A stretch of 41,626 nt of DNA from positions 1-41,626 of the forward strand of contig MNVA01000001.1 of assembly GCA_001871325.1 (NCBI GenBank). Direction: 5' to 3'. Positions 24,801-31,606 of the stretch are shown here, in pieces (positions within the stretch are counted from its first letter, which is position 1; the number at the start of each line of letters is the position of its first letter). This DNA comes from Ignavibacteria bacterium CG1_02_37_35 (GTDB lineage: Bacteria; Bacteroidota; Ignavibacteria; Ignavibacteriales; Ignavibacteriaceae). A program made the position numbers and the translations under genes. The notes below the pieces were generated by a model. It had not been told where the DNA came from, did no database searches, and saw only the letters and a program-made list of their open reading frames with translations.

Positions 24801-25266
24801 AGTGGAAAAACACGGAGGAAAAATTTGGGTCGAAAGTAAGGTAGGAAAAGGGACAACATTTAAATTTACTTTGCCTAAAGCCTCGGCTACTATTCTTCTG
24901 GTTGATGATAATAAAACAGACAGACTTTTATATTCCAAGATCTTAAAAAGCTTTGTTCCTGATTACGAAATCATTCTTGCCGGTGACGGAGCAGAAGCCT
25001 GGGAAATTATAAAAGAAACCTCGCTTGCGTTAATCATCAGCGACCACACCATGCCAAAAATGAACGGGATGCAGTTGGTGAAACGGTTTAGAGACTCTTC
25101 AATTAAAGGGAAACCGCACGTCATTATTCTAAGCGGTGATGTTGGAAAACCGGAAACCCTGGCTTATAATGATCTGGGGGTTGAATACGTTTTTCAAAAG
25201 CCGGTTAACTTAACTCAATTTAAAGAAGCTATCGAGCAATCCCTCAGGAAAATTTTTACAAAATAA
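21841..25266 (+). CDS. hybrid histidine kinase: six PAS domains, kinase core, receiver
   Basis: A 1141-residue cytoplasmic sensor kinase; no membrane segment is visible. About six PAS domains fill residues 1-770 (openings such as LLDAIPVGVLVFDEQQN, ITQKASDALLVLNAEGK, VHNASDLICNFSEAGR, FEASNDGIAVESNNSF), several ending in the PAC motif D(I/V)(T/S)..K. The HisKA box has H799 (SIVSHDLRTPF). The ATPase shows the N box (NLLSNALKF), G1 (NDTGTGIS) and G2 (GTGLGLSLV). Residues about 1017-1138 are a receiver with DD near its start, phospho-acceptor D1068 (IISDHTMPKMNG) and the KP motif (FQKPVNL). No output gene is next to it, so its target is unknown. A family 1 repeat lies upstream. Confidence 0.93.
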   Translation: MVSNSSEEEKQFEEITAAALLDAIPVGVLVFDEQQNITYLNACFSSLGVLRPKFLEKPVGKSLKDEQLFLSADIRKEIQNLREQFFFEKELGNQKTSDGGEISVFLKGVALFEEENFRGGMLMVEDLKVLGKTNDSNPPLNNESYLNLLQNLSDFMVLTDADGSIGYVFGSQAKTVFRKNIQTGKPEKDLLQRPINEILPQASLGNLEKSLKEIRETKKRSSFLTSFEVEAEEFVFDLQIFPVLAGRREIQFICFFFKDISPYIKEMEHLRQQIDELQFYETITQKASDALLVLNAEGKINFWNKAAEKLFGYSKSEVFNKPFEKFFLSIDHNKLFAIFSYLTATEKYNTSVSIITKQKQKKEIDISFLGTKNRESSQLYVVLCNDITEKIEVERVLRVSEERFRSIVHNASDLICNFSEAGRIIYANPSFLQELGLSEKELSEKKLTDFFETSSAQQKKFSIKQVIQGKVKSAELTFVKKNGGLLEVLGNFSVTYDAQKKLKYIGGIFSDITAKKAFEQELLLMRAIFEASNDGIAVESNNSFVIVNNSFAKIFGYEKGEELLNTNPLELVDETDLLRIRGYTEARARKETAPNHYEFLSRNKNGTQNFIEVSVTSFEFEDDIFFVVISRDVSERKRVQQAIKESEERYRTITENLDDSLWTAERAGNNIRYTFFTTSIEKITGYSQTEFLHDSRYFFKITFPDDFKMIKMRLRKFINNYYKNSEELVFRIIHKQGHLVWIKNKITVTRNQRGEILKMFGLVSDISIQKKAEEEVEKSSDNLKKLNDTKDRFISIVSHDLRTPFSSILGFTDILLNDDEITAEESKQYIGYIQESAQSMLALVNSLLDWTRLQTGRIRFEPAKIDLFEHVKKALEAVAGFAIKKGITLQNLVTDEINVFADKSLLSQIFGNLLSNALKFTKSGGTIAINFAQSDVPRFIEIWVNDTGTGISKENLSKVFDVDAKFTSEGTAGEKGTGLGLSLVKEIVEKHGGKIWVESKVGKGTTFKFTLPKASATILLVDDNKTDRLLYSKILKSFVPDYEIILAGDGAEAWEIIKETSLALIISDHTMPKMNGMQLVKRFRDSSIKGKPHVIILSGDVGKPETLAYNDLGVEYVFQKPVNLTQFKEAIEQSLRKIFTK

Positions 25267-25321
25267 AACCGTCAGTAAAAAATTGGAAAACAGTATGGTA
25301 CTTAGAAAACAGTTATTACTA

Positions 25322-25469
25322 AACATGTTAACGATAATTGAATATCGAATATAGAACAAGGAATAATGAATTTAGAAGTGAAGACCAACTGTCTTTCAAC
25401 TTCATCATTCGATATTTCCCGTTTGAGCCGGGCAGGTAGCTTTTTTCTCAAGCAGCGTCTTGGGAAAAA
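25322..25469 (+). repeat. composite intergenic repeat, family 2 copy 1
   Basis: Blocks in order: AACATGTTAACGATAATTGAAT; GAACAAGGAATAATGAATTT, GAAGTGAA; CTTCATCATTCGATATT; a hairpin module CCCGTTTGAGCCGGGCAGG (25418-25436); and TAGCTTTTTTCTCAAGC..GTCTTGGGAAAAA (25437-25469). The same order occurs, inverted, at 41401-41626. The two differ mainly by replacement of the segment following CTTCATCATTCGA. Confidence 0.78.
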
Positions 25470-25478
25470 TGAAGAAAC

Positions 25479-25513
25479 TAACTTTCAACTTTCAACTTTC
25501 AACTTTCAACTTT
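25479..25513. repeat. tandem repeat of a 7-base unit (AACTTTC)
   Basis: Four to five tandem copies of AACTTTC, followed by AACTTTTTACTTTTTAC, run up to the stop codon of the GH13 gene at 25514. It is too short and too regular for a CRISPR and has no unique spacers. It may be slippage-prone and could move the gene's stop codon. Confidence 0.8.
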
Positions 25514-27607
25514 TTACTTTTTACTTTTCAAAACATATCCTGCTGTTGGCGGGATAACCAATTTATCTCTGACCACATCAAGTTTTTTTATCCCGGCAGA
25601 TTCCGGATTGACCAGCACTTCCCAAATCCCTTCCGGCAAAAGAAATTCCTTGGCGCTGTTTGGATCGGCGTTCATCAAAACAACAAATTGATCCCCACCA
25701 TAGTTGATCGTATAAGCTATGGAAAATTCGTTTTGGTTGTTGGAGAAAAAACCAATGTTTTTATAATCTGCTTTTCTAAATGCACCATACTCATTTCGCA
25801 AAGAAATTAAGCCGGTGTAATAGTCGAGCAGTTCCTGATTTATTTTTGCGTGATGATAGTTGATGGCATTTACTTCATTATCCTTATCGTAAGTGTTGTG
25901 GTCAATCCTTCCCTTGTTTGTGTCCGGGGTATCACCGGAAAGAGGAATGACTTTAGTGCGTGCAAATTCTTGACCCGCGTGAATCATAGTAATTCCCTGC
26001 GAAGTAAAGAGAAATAATGCTGCAAGTTTGTTTAATTTCATTTGCGCGGGAGAAAGTTTTATGAAAGCATCAACGTCTTTAATTATCTGGCTGCTGCTAA
26101 CTTCTCTTGTGCCCAGCCGGATAAAATCTCCAAGCGTATAACCGTCATGCGATTCAAGATAATTAACAGAATGTTCTTTCTTTTGGAACAATCCAAGTGA
26201 ATCTCGAATAAGCGTGCCGTTTACATAACTCTTGATACGGTTAAGATTGTTATTTCCCTGCCATTGCCCGAAAATCCAGCCGAGTCCGTTTTCAGGGTTT
26301 TCACCTTTTATACCGTTTCGAACCTGGTCGTTCCAACTTGCAATTCCCCGCAAAGACATTCCCCTTGGATCATAACCGCCTCCCCAGGGTTCTGCAACAA
26401 ATATTACAGCCGGGTTTATTTTTTTTACTTCGTGAACGATGTCTTCAAGAGTAACCCAATCAATTAATTTTCCGAGATCAAAACGGAAGCCGTCAACATG
26501 ATATTCTTTCATCCAATGCAAAATACTTTCGATGATCAATTTGCGAACCATCGGGCGTTCGGTTTTCAGATCGTTACCGCATCCGCTTTCTGTTTTGAAA
26601 TTTCCATTTTGATCAAGCCGGAAATAATATTCTTTGTCAATTTCCTTTAAATTCCCGAGTTCATATTCGGAAAGATGGTTATACACAACATCCATAATAA
26701 CGGCGAGGCCTTCTTTGTGAAAGGCTTTTACCATTTCTTTAAAATCATTTACTTGTTTACCGGTTGTGCCGTCCCAGTTTTTAAATTGAACCGGTTTATC
26801 GCTTGCCGAATAATACCCTTCGGGAGCGAAGAAAGCGGCGGTCATGTATCCCCAATGATTTCTTTCATACGGGTTCCACGTATTGATCTTTCCTCTAAAC
26901 TTTTTTTGGAACGGAATTTCGATGTTTGCAAATTCTTGAGAAGGAAGAAGCTCAACCGTATTTACGCCGAGCGCTTTAATGTAACTCAATCCTCCTGGTG
27001 TTCCTTTATCGGTTAAACCGAGGTACGTTCCCCCTTTATGAACGCCGGAGGAGGGATGAGACGTCTGATCCTTTATATGCATTTCATAAATAATCAGGTC
27101 GCTCCAGTCGCGCTGGATCCACTCGTCGTTTTCCCAATCGAAATCATTTTCTTTAATTACAATTCCAAGGCGCTCCCCCATATAGGTGTTGTACGAAGCA
27201 ACGGCTTTTGCGTAAGGATCAAGACAGAGCAAATCAGTTTTTTTTAGTTTTTTGCTGTTCAGCACTTTGAAGCCGTAAAATCTTCCATAAAGTTCGCCGC
27301 TAAGCACAACCTCCCAAACGCCGCCGGGGTCTTTAGCCATCAAATATTCTTTATAAGCTTTGTCGTCAACCGTTTTTTTTACAACCAGTGAAACCTCAAA
27401 TGCTTGCGGAGCAAATAACCTAAAGACGGTAGTTCCGTTTTCTACATATGCGCCAAGTTTTTTTGTAGAGTAGTAACTATCCAGCCTTCTGTTTTTTTCA
27501 AAAGATTTTTTTTCAGCGGCGGATATTTTTTTTTGCTGTGCAGTTCCAGTCATTGTTAAACCCAAAAAAATTATAAAAAAAATAAAAAGGAAAGTTCTCT
27601 CTCTCAT
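25514..27607 (-). CDS. pulA: exported GH13 debranching enzyme (type I pullulanase-like)
   Basis: A 697-residue alpha-1,6-glucosidase-type enzyme with a signal peptide (IFFIIFLGLTMTGTAQ). Residues about 50-130 are an N-terminal CBM48-like domain (GTTVFRLFAPQAFEVSLVV). The GH13 barrel follows with region I DVVYNH, region II GFRFDLGK (nucleophile D377), region III VAEPWGGGYD (acid/base E406) and region IV NYLESHDG (D488). The usual pullulanase YNWGYDP is here NHWGYMTAAFFAP, so pullulanase rather than isoamylase or GlgX activity is likely but not certain. It should cleave branch points of glycogen, starch or pullulan outside the cytoplasm. It is a single gene, divergent from 27728. Confidence 0.88.
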   Translation of the reverse strand: MRERTFLFIFFIIFLGLTMTGTAQQKKISAAEKKSFEKNRRLDSYYSTKKLGAYVENGTTVFRLFAPQAFEVSLVVKKTVDDKAYKEYLMAKDPGGVWEVVLSGELYGRFYGFKVLNSKKLKKTDLLCLDPYAKAVASYNTYMGERLGIVIKENDFDWENDEWIQRDWSDLIIYEMHIKDQTSHPSSGVHKGGTYLGLTDKGTPGGLSYIKALGVNTVELLPSQEFANIEIPFQKKFRGKINTWNPYERNHWGYMTAAFFAPEGYYSASDKPVQFKNWDGTTGKQVNDFKEMVKAFHKEGLAVIMDVVYNHLSEYELGNLKEIDKEYYFRLDQNGNFKTESGCGNDLKTERPMVRKLIIESILHWMKEYHVDGFRFDLGKLIDWVTLEDIVHEVKKINPAVIFVAEPWGGGYDPRGMSLRGIASWNDQVRNGIKGENPENGLGWIFGQWQGNNNLNRIKSYVNGTLIRDSLGLFQKKEHSVNYLESHDGYTLGDFIRLGTREVSSSQIIKDVDAFIKLSPAQMKLNKLAALFLFTSQGITMIHAGQEFARTKVIPLSGDTPDTNKGRIDHNTYDKDNEVNAINYHHAKINQELLDYYTGLISLRNEYGAFRKADYKNIGFFSNNQNEFSIAYTINYGGDQFVVLMNADPNSAKEFLLPEGIWEVLVNPESAGIKKLDVVRDKLVIPPTAGYVLKSKK

Positions 27608-27700
27608 CTTCCAGGCAGAGTTTGTGAATAAGTGTCTAAAAATAAGGAATTGTCTTTGTATGAAAAAAGATTTTATTCATTTAAAAATATATTTCACTAA

Positions 27701-27717
27701 GTTTCTTCTGAAGAAAC
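27701..27717. promoter_or_regulatory. short perfect palindrome in a divergent promoter region
   Basis: GTTTCTTC-T-GAAGAAAC lies in the 120-base gap between the divergent GH13 gene (start 27607) and the gene starting at 27728. It may be an operator. It ends 10 bases before the GTG, so it could also overlap the translation start region. Not known to me. Confidence 0.3.
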
Positions 27718-27727
27718 CGAGGATTTT

Positions 27728-28111
27728 GTGACTTTTATTAAGGCTTTTCACTGGATAGGCAGAATTACTGCTGTGCTGCTGTTTCTGCTTTGGGGCGCTT
27801 TCTTTGTAGAGCATCTTACCGAATGGTTTAAAGATGCCGCACATCTTCCCCCAGCGTCTGTTTTTATAAAGCAATTTTTTCATTTGCTGATGTTGGTTGG
27901 ATACCTCGTGGTCTTTAAATGGAAAGTTGCCGGAAGTTTCATTATTATCTTAGGCGCGCTTCTTTTCTTCGGTTCAATAGGAGTTAATGCGATGATAACG
28001 TTTTTTACAATTTCAATTATTCCCGCGGTGATTTTTCTTTTTGTTTTATATTTTGAAAAGAAAATTCTTTCCACGACATCAGTAGATAAGGTTTCACAAA
28101 GTAAAGAGTAA
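27728..28111 (+). CDS. small four-helix membrane protein of unknown function
   Basis: A 127-residue protein with four hydrophobic helices (about 8-28, 48-65, 70-90 and 93-112) and short polar loops. The start is GTG at 27728, preceded by GAGGATTTT. A DUF2721 protein gene follows 6 bases later, so the two are probably co-translated. The second hydrophobic stretch, HLLMLVGYLVVFKW, precedes VAGSFIIILGALLFF. I do not recognise a named family with confidence. Confidence 0.68.
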   Translation: MTFIKAFHWIGRITAVLLFLLWGAFFVEHLTEWFKDAAHLPPASVFIKQFFHLLMLVGYLVVFKWKVAGSFIIILGALLFFGSIGVNAMITFFTISIIPAVIFLFVLYFEKKILSTTSVDKVSQSKE

Positions 28112-28117
28112 GGTTTT

Positions 28118-28597
28118 ATGGATATTTCCGCTACCGTAGTGCAGGTTATTCAGGCGATGCTTGCCCCCGGCATAATGATCTCCGCCTGCGGATTGCTTTT
28201 GCTCGGCATGAACAATAAGTATTCGTTAGTTGTAAACAGGATTCGTCTGCTCGGTGAAGAGCGAAGAAAATTTTCGATTAAAGCTTCTGAAAAGGAATTT
28301 TTATACCAAGACGAGATTCGACTGAAAAGCATATCTATTCAGCTTGAAAAACTTAAATACCGGGTTGTGCTTGTTCGGAATGCAGTTTTAAGTTATTCAA
28401 TTGCCGTTGCGCTGTTTGTAATTACATCAATGCAAATCGGTTTTACCTTCGCTCTAAAATTACCAGGCTCCGAACCGCTGATTATTGCTTCATTTTCATT
28501 CGGAATGCTTTTTGTTCTCGCCGGGATTTGTTATGCCGCCGCCGAAACCATAAAAGGGTACGAAATCATTAATTATGAAATTAAAGCGCACGAGTAA
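28118..28597 (+). CDS. DUF2721-type membrane protein
   Basis: A 159-residue protein of the DUF2721 type. The N-terminal membrane segment AMLAPGIMISACGLLLLGMNNKY is followed by a helical cytoplasmic stretch with NRIRLL and a long charged heptad-like helix (residues about 45-80), then two more membrane segments (VLSYSIAVALFVITSMQIGF; IIASFSFGMLFVLAGICYA). The family is widespread in Gram-negatives and uncharacterised. It is read with the preceding four-helix protein. Confidence 0.85.
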   Translation: MDISATVVQVIQAMLAPGIMISACGLLLLGMNNKYSLVVNRIRLLGEERRKFSIKASEKEFLYQDEIRLKSISIQLEKLKYRVVLVRNAVLSYSIAVALFVITSMQIGFTFALKLPGSEPLIIASFSFGMLFVLAGICYAAAETIKGYEIINYEIKAHE

Positions 28598-28721
28598 TTA
28601 ATTCCTTATGTCTCGTAAATAAACTTTGTCAGTGGATTTAAACTAAAATTTAATTCTGGAAGCAGGGTTGTATGAACGCTCAAAATTCAACTTATTTAAA
28701 GATCACCTTACGCAGCTGCAA

Positions 28722-28826
28722 ATGAAAAATTATCTTAGTGATGATTTTACTCGCTTCCAAAGGGACAATGTAGATTATGAAAAAGATTACGATTATGATG
28801 ATGACTCTATTACATACTATGAGTGA
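28722..28826 (+). CDS. possible small acidic protein upstream of aat
   Basis: A 34-codon ORF beginning MKNYLSDDFTRFQRDNVDYE and ending in an Asp/Tyr-rich tail (DYDYDDDSITYYE). It ends 9 bases before the aat ATG. The frame is open further upstream to a TTG at 28668 (giving LYERSKFNLFKDHLTQLQ before Met), so the protein may be 52 residues. The amino-acid mix looks protein-like, and no other gene explains the 238-base gap. No homologue is known to me. Either a genuine short gene translationally coupled to aat or the tail of a decayed one. Confidence 0.4.
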   Translation: MKNYLSDDFTRFQRDNVDYEKDYDYDDDSITYYE

Positions 28827-28835
28827 GCAACTAAC

Positions 28836-29438
28836 ATGGTAGAAAGCAATATTTTTTCGGAAGAAGCTCTGCTGATCCCCGAGCAGATGATTAAGCTTTA
28901 TGCAATGGGAGCTTTTCCCATGGCGGAGAGCAGTTCCGGTAAAATAGAGTGGTTCTTTCCCGAAGAGAGAACCATTATTCCTTTAACTGATTTTCGTGTT
29001 CCCCGCTCGCTAAAAAAAATTTTAAAAGAGCATCAGTTTAACATTAAATACGATACCGATTTTCTTTCTGTTGTTCGTCATTGTGCCGCGCGGCAAGAAA
29101 CATGGATTTCAGATAATTTGATTACCGCATATCTCAATTTGCAGAAGCTTGGCCACATTCACTCGATAGAAGTTTATCAGAAAGAAAAACTCGTTGGCGG
29201 TCTTTACGGCGTTACCTACCGTGGTGCTTTCTTTGGCGAGTCAATGTTCTCTATTGTCAGTCAAGCCTCTAAGGTGGCGCTGGCTCATTTACTTCATCAT
29301 TTAAATGAAAAGAAATTTGTGCTGCTCGATGTTCAGTATATGACGGAACATTTGAAAATGTTTGGCGCAAAAGAAATTTCGTTTGAAAAGTTTTCTGCTC
29401 TTCTACAAAAAGCGTATTTGGTTGATGCTGAATTTTAA
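28836..29438 (+). CDS. aat: leucyl/phenylalanyl-tRNA--protein transferase
   Basis: A 200-residue enzyme that adds Leu or Phe from charged tRNA to proteins with N-terminal Lys or Arg, marking them for ClpAP degradation. Typical motifs are GAFPMAESSSGKIEWFFPEERTI (about residues 30-52), SLKKIL..H.F, WIS..LI.AYL.L...GH.HS.E.. and GGLYGVTYRGAFFGESMFS. Length is slightly below the E. coli protein but full for short forms. No ClpS or ClpA gene is next to it. A small acidic ORF precedes it. Confidence 0.95.
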   Translation: MVESNIFSEEALLIPEQMIKLYAMGAFPMAESSSGKIEWFFPEERTIIPLTDFRVPRSLKKILKEHQFNIKYDTDFLSVVRHCAARQETWISDNLITAYLNLQKLGHIHSIEVYQKEKLVGGLYGVTYRGAFFGESMFSIVSQASKVALAHLLHHLNEKKFVLLDVQYMTEHLKMFGAKEISFEKFSALLQKAYLVDAEF

Positions 29439-29478
29439 AACTGTAATTATAAAAACTTAAAATTTATTAGAGGATTAT

Positions 29479-31170
29479 ATGAAACCGTTACAAGAGTTAA
29501 CACTAAAACATCTTTTAGAAAATAGTGCAGACGAATATAAAAATAAAAAACTATTTGGATTTGTTGACGGCGGGATGCTGACGTTTGCAGAATTTAAAGC
29601 TCAGGTTGATTTGATCTCTACCTTTTTGCTGGATCAAGGAATTTTGCACGGCGACCGCGTTGCGCTTCTAAGCGAAAATTGTCCGAATTGGGGAGTTTCG
29701 TACTTTGCCATCACGTGTATTGGCGCTATTGTTGTCCCCATCTTAAACGATTTCCACACTTCGGAGATCCACCATATTCTTCAACATTCTGAAGCGAAAG
29801 CAATTTTTGTTTCAGAAAAATTGTACCCCAAAATTGAAGAATATAAGTCTGAAGAAGATATTAAAATTATTTTGCTCGGTGATTTTTCCATCGTTCAAAA
29901 AAATATCCCCAAGGATACACTTAAAAAATTAATTGCTGATGGAAGTAAGGAACTACAAAAAATAAAAAACCTTGTATTAAAATTTACAGGGATTTTAACC
30001 GAAAAAATTTTCGCAGACGATGTTGCCTCCATAATTTATACCTCCGGCACAACCGGACACTCAAAAGCCGTGATGCTTACCCATAAAAATATTTTATCGG
30101 ATGCAATTGCCACAAGAAAGTATGTTCCGGAAGAAATTGAATGCAGAATGATTTCTCTTCTCCCTCTCGCGCATGTTTATGAATGTACGCTTGGAATGAT
30201 CTTTCCCGTGTTAATAGGCGGATCGGTTTATTATTTGCGAAAACCTCCGACTGCGGCAGTGCTGCTTCCTCCGCTTGCCGGGATAAAACCGACGGTTTTA
30301 CTTTCCGTTCCATTAATCATTGAAAAAATGTACAAAGCAAAAATTCTTCCGGAAATAAACAAGAAGAAGCTTGTAAGGCTTGCTTATAAAATTCCTTCAT
30401 TAAGAAAAACAATAAATAGAGCAGCCGGAAAAAAATTGTTAAGCACTTTCGGCGGCGAATTAAAACTTTTTTGTATCGGCGGCGCGGCGCTTTCTCCAGA
30501 CGTTGAACTGTTTTTACGCGAGGCAGGGTTTCCCTATTCTGTTGGATATGGATTGACCGAAACATCACCCTTGGTTGCCGGCACCGGCGCCAAAGACTCG
30601 AGATATTTATCCACCGGTCCAGCATCTATTGGCGCGGAATTAAAAATAGATTCACCCGATCCCAGAACCGGGGAAGGGGAAATTTTAGTTCGAGGTGCAA
30701 TGGTGATGAAGGGCTATTACAAAGACCCGGAAAAAACCAAAGAAGTGATTTCGAATGACGGATGGTTTAGAACCGGCGATTTAGGATGCTTTGATAAAGA
30801 CGGGTATCTTTATATAAAAGGGCGATTGAAAAATATGATCCTCGGTCCAAGCGGTGAAAATATTTATCCCGAGGCAGTTGAATCTATAATTAACCGTTCT
30901 GAATATGTGCTTGAAGCTATTGTTTTCCAGCAGAACAATCAACTTTCGGCTCGTGTGTTTTTGGATTATGAAAAAATTGATACGCAGTTTGATACACAGA
31001 AGAAAACGGAACAAGAACAGCGAAAGATCATAGCTGATCTTTTAAACAAAATAAAAGACGAAACCAATAACAACGTTTCTTCATTTTCAAAAATTAGCAA
31101 GATGATAGAGCAGATAAATCCGTTTGAAAAAACTCCCACGCAAAAAATTAAACGCTACCTTTATGTTTAA
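29479..31170 (+). CDS. long-chain acyl-CoA synthetase (AMP-binding)
   Basis: A 563-residue adenylate-forming enzyme that activates fatty acids to acyl-CoA. Motifs in order: A3 SIIYTSGTTGHSKAVMLTHKN (about residues 185-205), PLAHVYECTLG, A5 VGYGLTETSP, A7 GWFRTGDLG, A8 GRLKNMILGPSGENIYPEAVE, and the C-terminal catalytic Lys in EKTPTQKIKRYL. Gly-Glu-Asn-Ile-Tyr-Pro-Glu is typical of the long-chain (FAA1/COG1022) type. Start ATG with TTAGAGGATTAT upstream. It is 40 bases after aat, on the same strand. Chain-length preference cannot be read from sequence. Confidence 0.92.
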   Translation: MKPLQELTLKHLLENSADEYKNKKLFGFVDGGMLTFAEFKAQVDLISTFLLDQGILHGDRVALLSENCPNWGVSYFAITCIGAIVVPILNDFHTSEIHHILQHSEAKAIFVSEKLYPKIEEYKSEEDIKIILLGDFSIVQKNIPKDTLKKLIADGSKELQKIKNLVLKFTGILTEKIFADDVASIIYTSGTTGHSKAVMLTHKNILSDAIATRKYVPEEIECRMISLLPLAHVYECTLGMIFPVLIGGSVYYLRKPPTAAVLLPPLAGIKPTVLLSVPLIIEKMYKAKILPEINKKKLVRLAYKIPSLRKTINRAAGKKLLSTFGGELKLFCIGGAALSPDVELFLREAGFPYSVGYGLTETSPLVAGTGAKDSRYLSTGPASIGAELKIDSPDPRTGEGEILVRGAMVMKGYYKDPEKTKEVISNDGWFRTGDLGCFDKDGYLYIKGRLKNMILGPSGENIYPEAVESIINRSEYVLEAIVFQQNNQLSARVFLDYEKIDTQFDTQKKTEQEQRKIIADLLNKIKDETNNNVSSFSKISKMIEQINPFEKTPTQKIKRYLYV

Positions 31171-31203
31171 TTAAGAATTAAGAATTAGGAATTAGGAATT
31201 AGT
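31171..31203. repeat. AATTAAGAATTAGG simple repeat, left
   Basis: Repeats of AATTAAG and AATTAGG run from just after the acyl-CoA synthetase stop. Their inverse, CCTAATTCTTAATTCCTAATT, lies at 31605-31625, in the last codons of the kinase gene on the opposite strand. Together they bracket the 31171-31606 gap. Confidence 0.65.
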
Positions 31204-31548
31204 ACCTTTGCACTTAACTTCGTGTACTATTTGGCAGAATATTAATAAGAGAGATAAAGCGAAAGAAAGACAGAATGAGAATGAATGTTTTCCATTCAAT
31301 CTTAGCGCGGCGTGGCCGACAACTAAAGATTTTCTGATCTCAGAACAAGGATTAACGATTTATGATTTTAGAAGTTAAAAATCAAAAATCGCTATTCGTT
31401 AATCCCCGTCTGAGCCGGGCAGGCTTGTTCGTAAATCGTGTTCCCAAAACAAGGATTTAACTGAGGATACTATTCTAATGTGATGATTTGGTTCTGGCTC
31501 AAAACTGATTACTGAAAACTCTTTGGTTCTGGCTCGTCCAGGTTAGGA
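31201..31548 (-). repeat. dispersed intergenic repeat, family 1 copy B (interrupted)
   Basis: On the minus strand the blocks are CCTAACCTGGACGAGCCAGA (near 31548-31525), then, after about 220 bases, GATTGAATGGAAAACATTCATT (31301 downward), TTTCGCTTTA, CTTATTAATATTCTGCCA and GAAGTTAAGTGCAAAGGTACT (to 31201). The order is that of copies at 21551 and 34652, in which the first and second blocks are only about 25-40 bases apart. The extra DNA holds the inverted repeat 31342-31423. A direct repeat TTTGGTTCTGGCTC is at 31487 and 31522. Confidence 0.68.
31342..31423 (+). repeat. 'AACAAGGATTAACGAT' inverted repeat, copy 2, with GAGCCGGGCAGG module
   Basis: AGAACAAGGATTAACGATTT, ATGATTTTAGAAGT, then AAAATCGCTATTCGTTAATCC gives an imperfect inverted repeat with GATTAACGA / TCGTTAATC ends. 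It is followed directly by CCCGTCTGAGCCGGGCAGG (31405-31423), almost the same as 25418-25436. It lies inside family 1 copy B. Confidence 0.68.
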
Positions 31549-31606
31549 TTTAGGAATGAATGGCAAAAGAACTATTGAGTATCGGGGTATTGAGGTTTTA
31601 CAACTC

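Noticed and set aside
24039-24938. A 299-codon open frame on the minus strand inside the hybrid kinase gene
   Set aside because: It lies antisense to the HisKA/HATPase coding region, whose motifs are unmistakable, and its own translation is Ser-rich with no domain or start site. It is a shadow of codon bias.
25479-25513. Possible CRISPR from the tandem AACTTTC units
   Set aside because: Units are 7 bases with no spacers and no cas genes are near.
28621-28732. Short frame from the ATG at 28672
   Set aside because: It stops after 17 codons and is out of frame with the longer acidic ORF. Nothing supports it.
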